A stretch of 23,843 nucleotides of DNA from JBLNDJ01 sp050261515 (GTDB lineage Bacteria > Acidobacteriota > Terriglobia > Bryobacterales > Bryobacteraceae): assembly GCA_050261515.1 (NCBI GenBank), contig JBLNDJ010000055.1, positions 1 to 23,843 of the forward strand, read 5' to 3'. The first letter of the stretch is position 1. Every line of letters begins with the position of its first letter. The notes beneath the pieces were generated by a model. That model did not search any database. It worked only from the letters and a program-made list of their open reading frames with translations, and was not told the origin of the DNA. Below are positions 23,813-23,843 of this stretch, in pieces. The position numbers and the translations under genes are program-made.

Positions 23813-23843
23813 TTCCAGAATGGTCCTGGCAGGAGAAGCGGAA

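Overview
The window is GC-rich, densely packed chromosomal DNA from what is most likely a member of the Acidobacteriota, probably a Bryobacterales/Solibacter-like lineage. That is an inference from gene content: an Oar-type TonB-dependent receptor with an N-terminal carboxypeptidase-regulatory domain, a CehA/McbA-type metallohydrolase remnant, a Tat-exported Gfo/Idh/MocA oxidoreductase, a secreted sulfatase and GH2 enzyme, a DUF4139 protein, and a small protein of a type I associate with Acidobacteriota. No rRNA or other phylogenetic marker is present, so the assignment cannot be proven here.

Left edge (1-340): the C-terminal end of a tyrosine recombinase is followed directly by the 3' half of a tRNA-Arg(CCG), running from the anticodon stem-loop to an encoded CCA. 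No matching 5' half is present. This looks like the attachment-site end of an integrated element that lies off the left of the window.

350-5606 (minus strand): a sulfatase, a GH2 beta-galactosidase-like enzyme and a Gfo/Idh/MocA oxidoreductase form a glycan-degradation operon, all with export signals. 5658-7924 (plus strand): a class V aminotransferase close to alanine-glyoxylate aminotransferase overlaps an exported alpha/beta hydrolase by ATGA.

7932-10375: a DNA-repair neighbourhood with a Ku protein carrying a proline-rich insertion. It is flanked by a small protein with a recombinase-domain-like segment, a transglutaminase-fold-like protein and a small Cys/His-rich protein. 10403-15176 (minus strand): a large TonB-dependent receptor, a CehA/McbA-type gene broken by an apparent internal deletion with frameshift, and an intact tRNA-Lys(CTT).

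15381-19698: a DUF4139 protein, a membrane-bound CCG-domain iron-sulfur oxidoreductase resembling ETF:menaquinone oxidoreductases, and a UDP-glucuronate decarboxylase (uxs). 19706-22074 (minus strand): rubrerythrin, a soluble CCG-domain iron-sulfur protein and DUF3501 form a compact peroxide/redox gene set. A long near-perfect hairpin repeat sits behind rubrerythrin. 22155-23687 is a secreted M28 metallopeptidase, followed by a GGGGACAGACCCC hairpin and further inverted repeats.

The best candidates for under-described biology are the rubrerythrin/CCG/DUF3501 set, the Ku neighbourhood with its modified Ku, and the two dispersed-repeat-like hairpins. Gene order is tight: several genes overlap or have less than 10 bases between them, including two convergent pairs.
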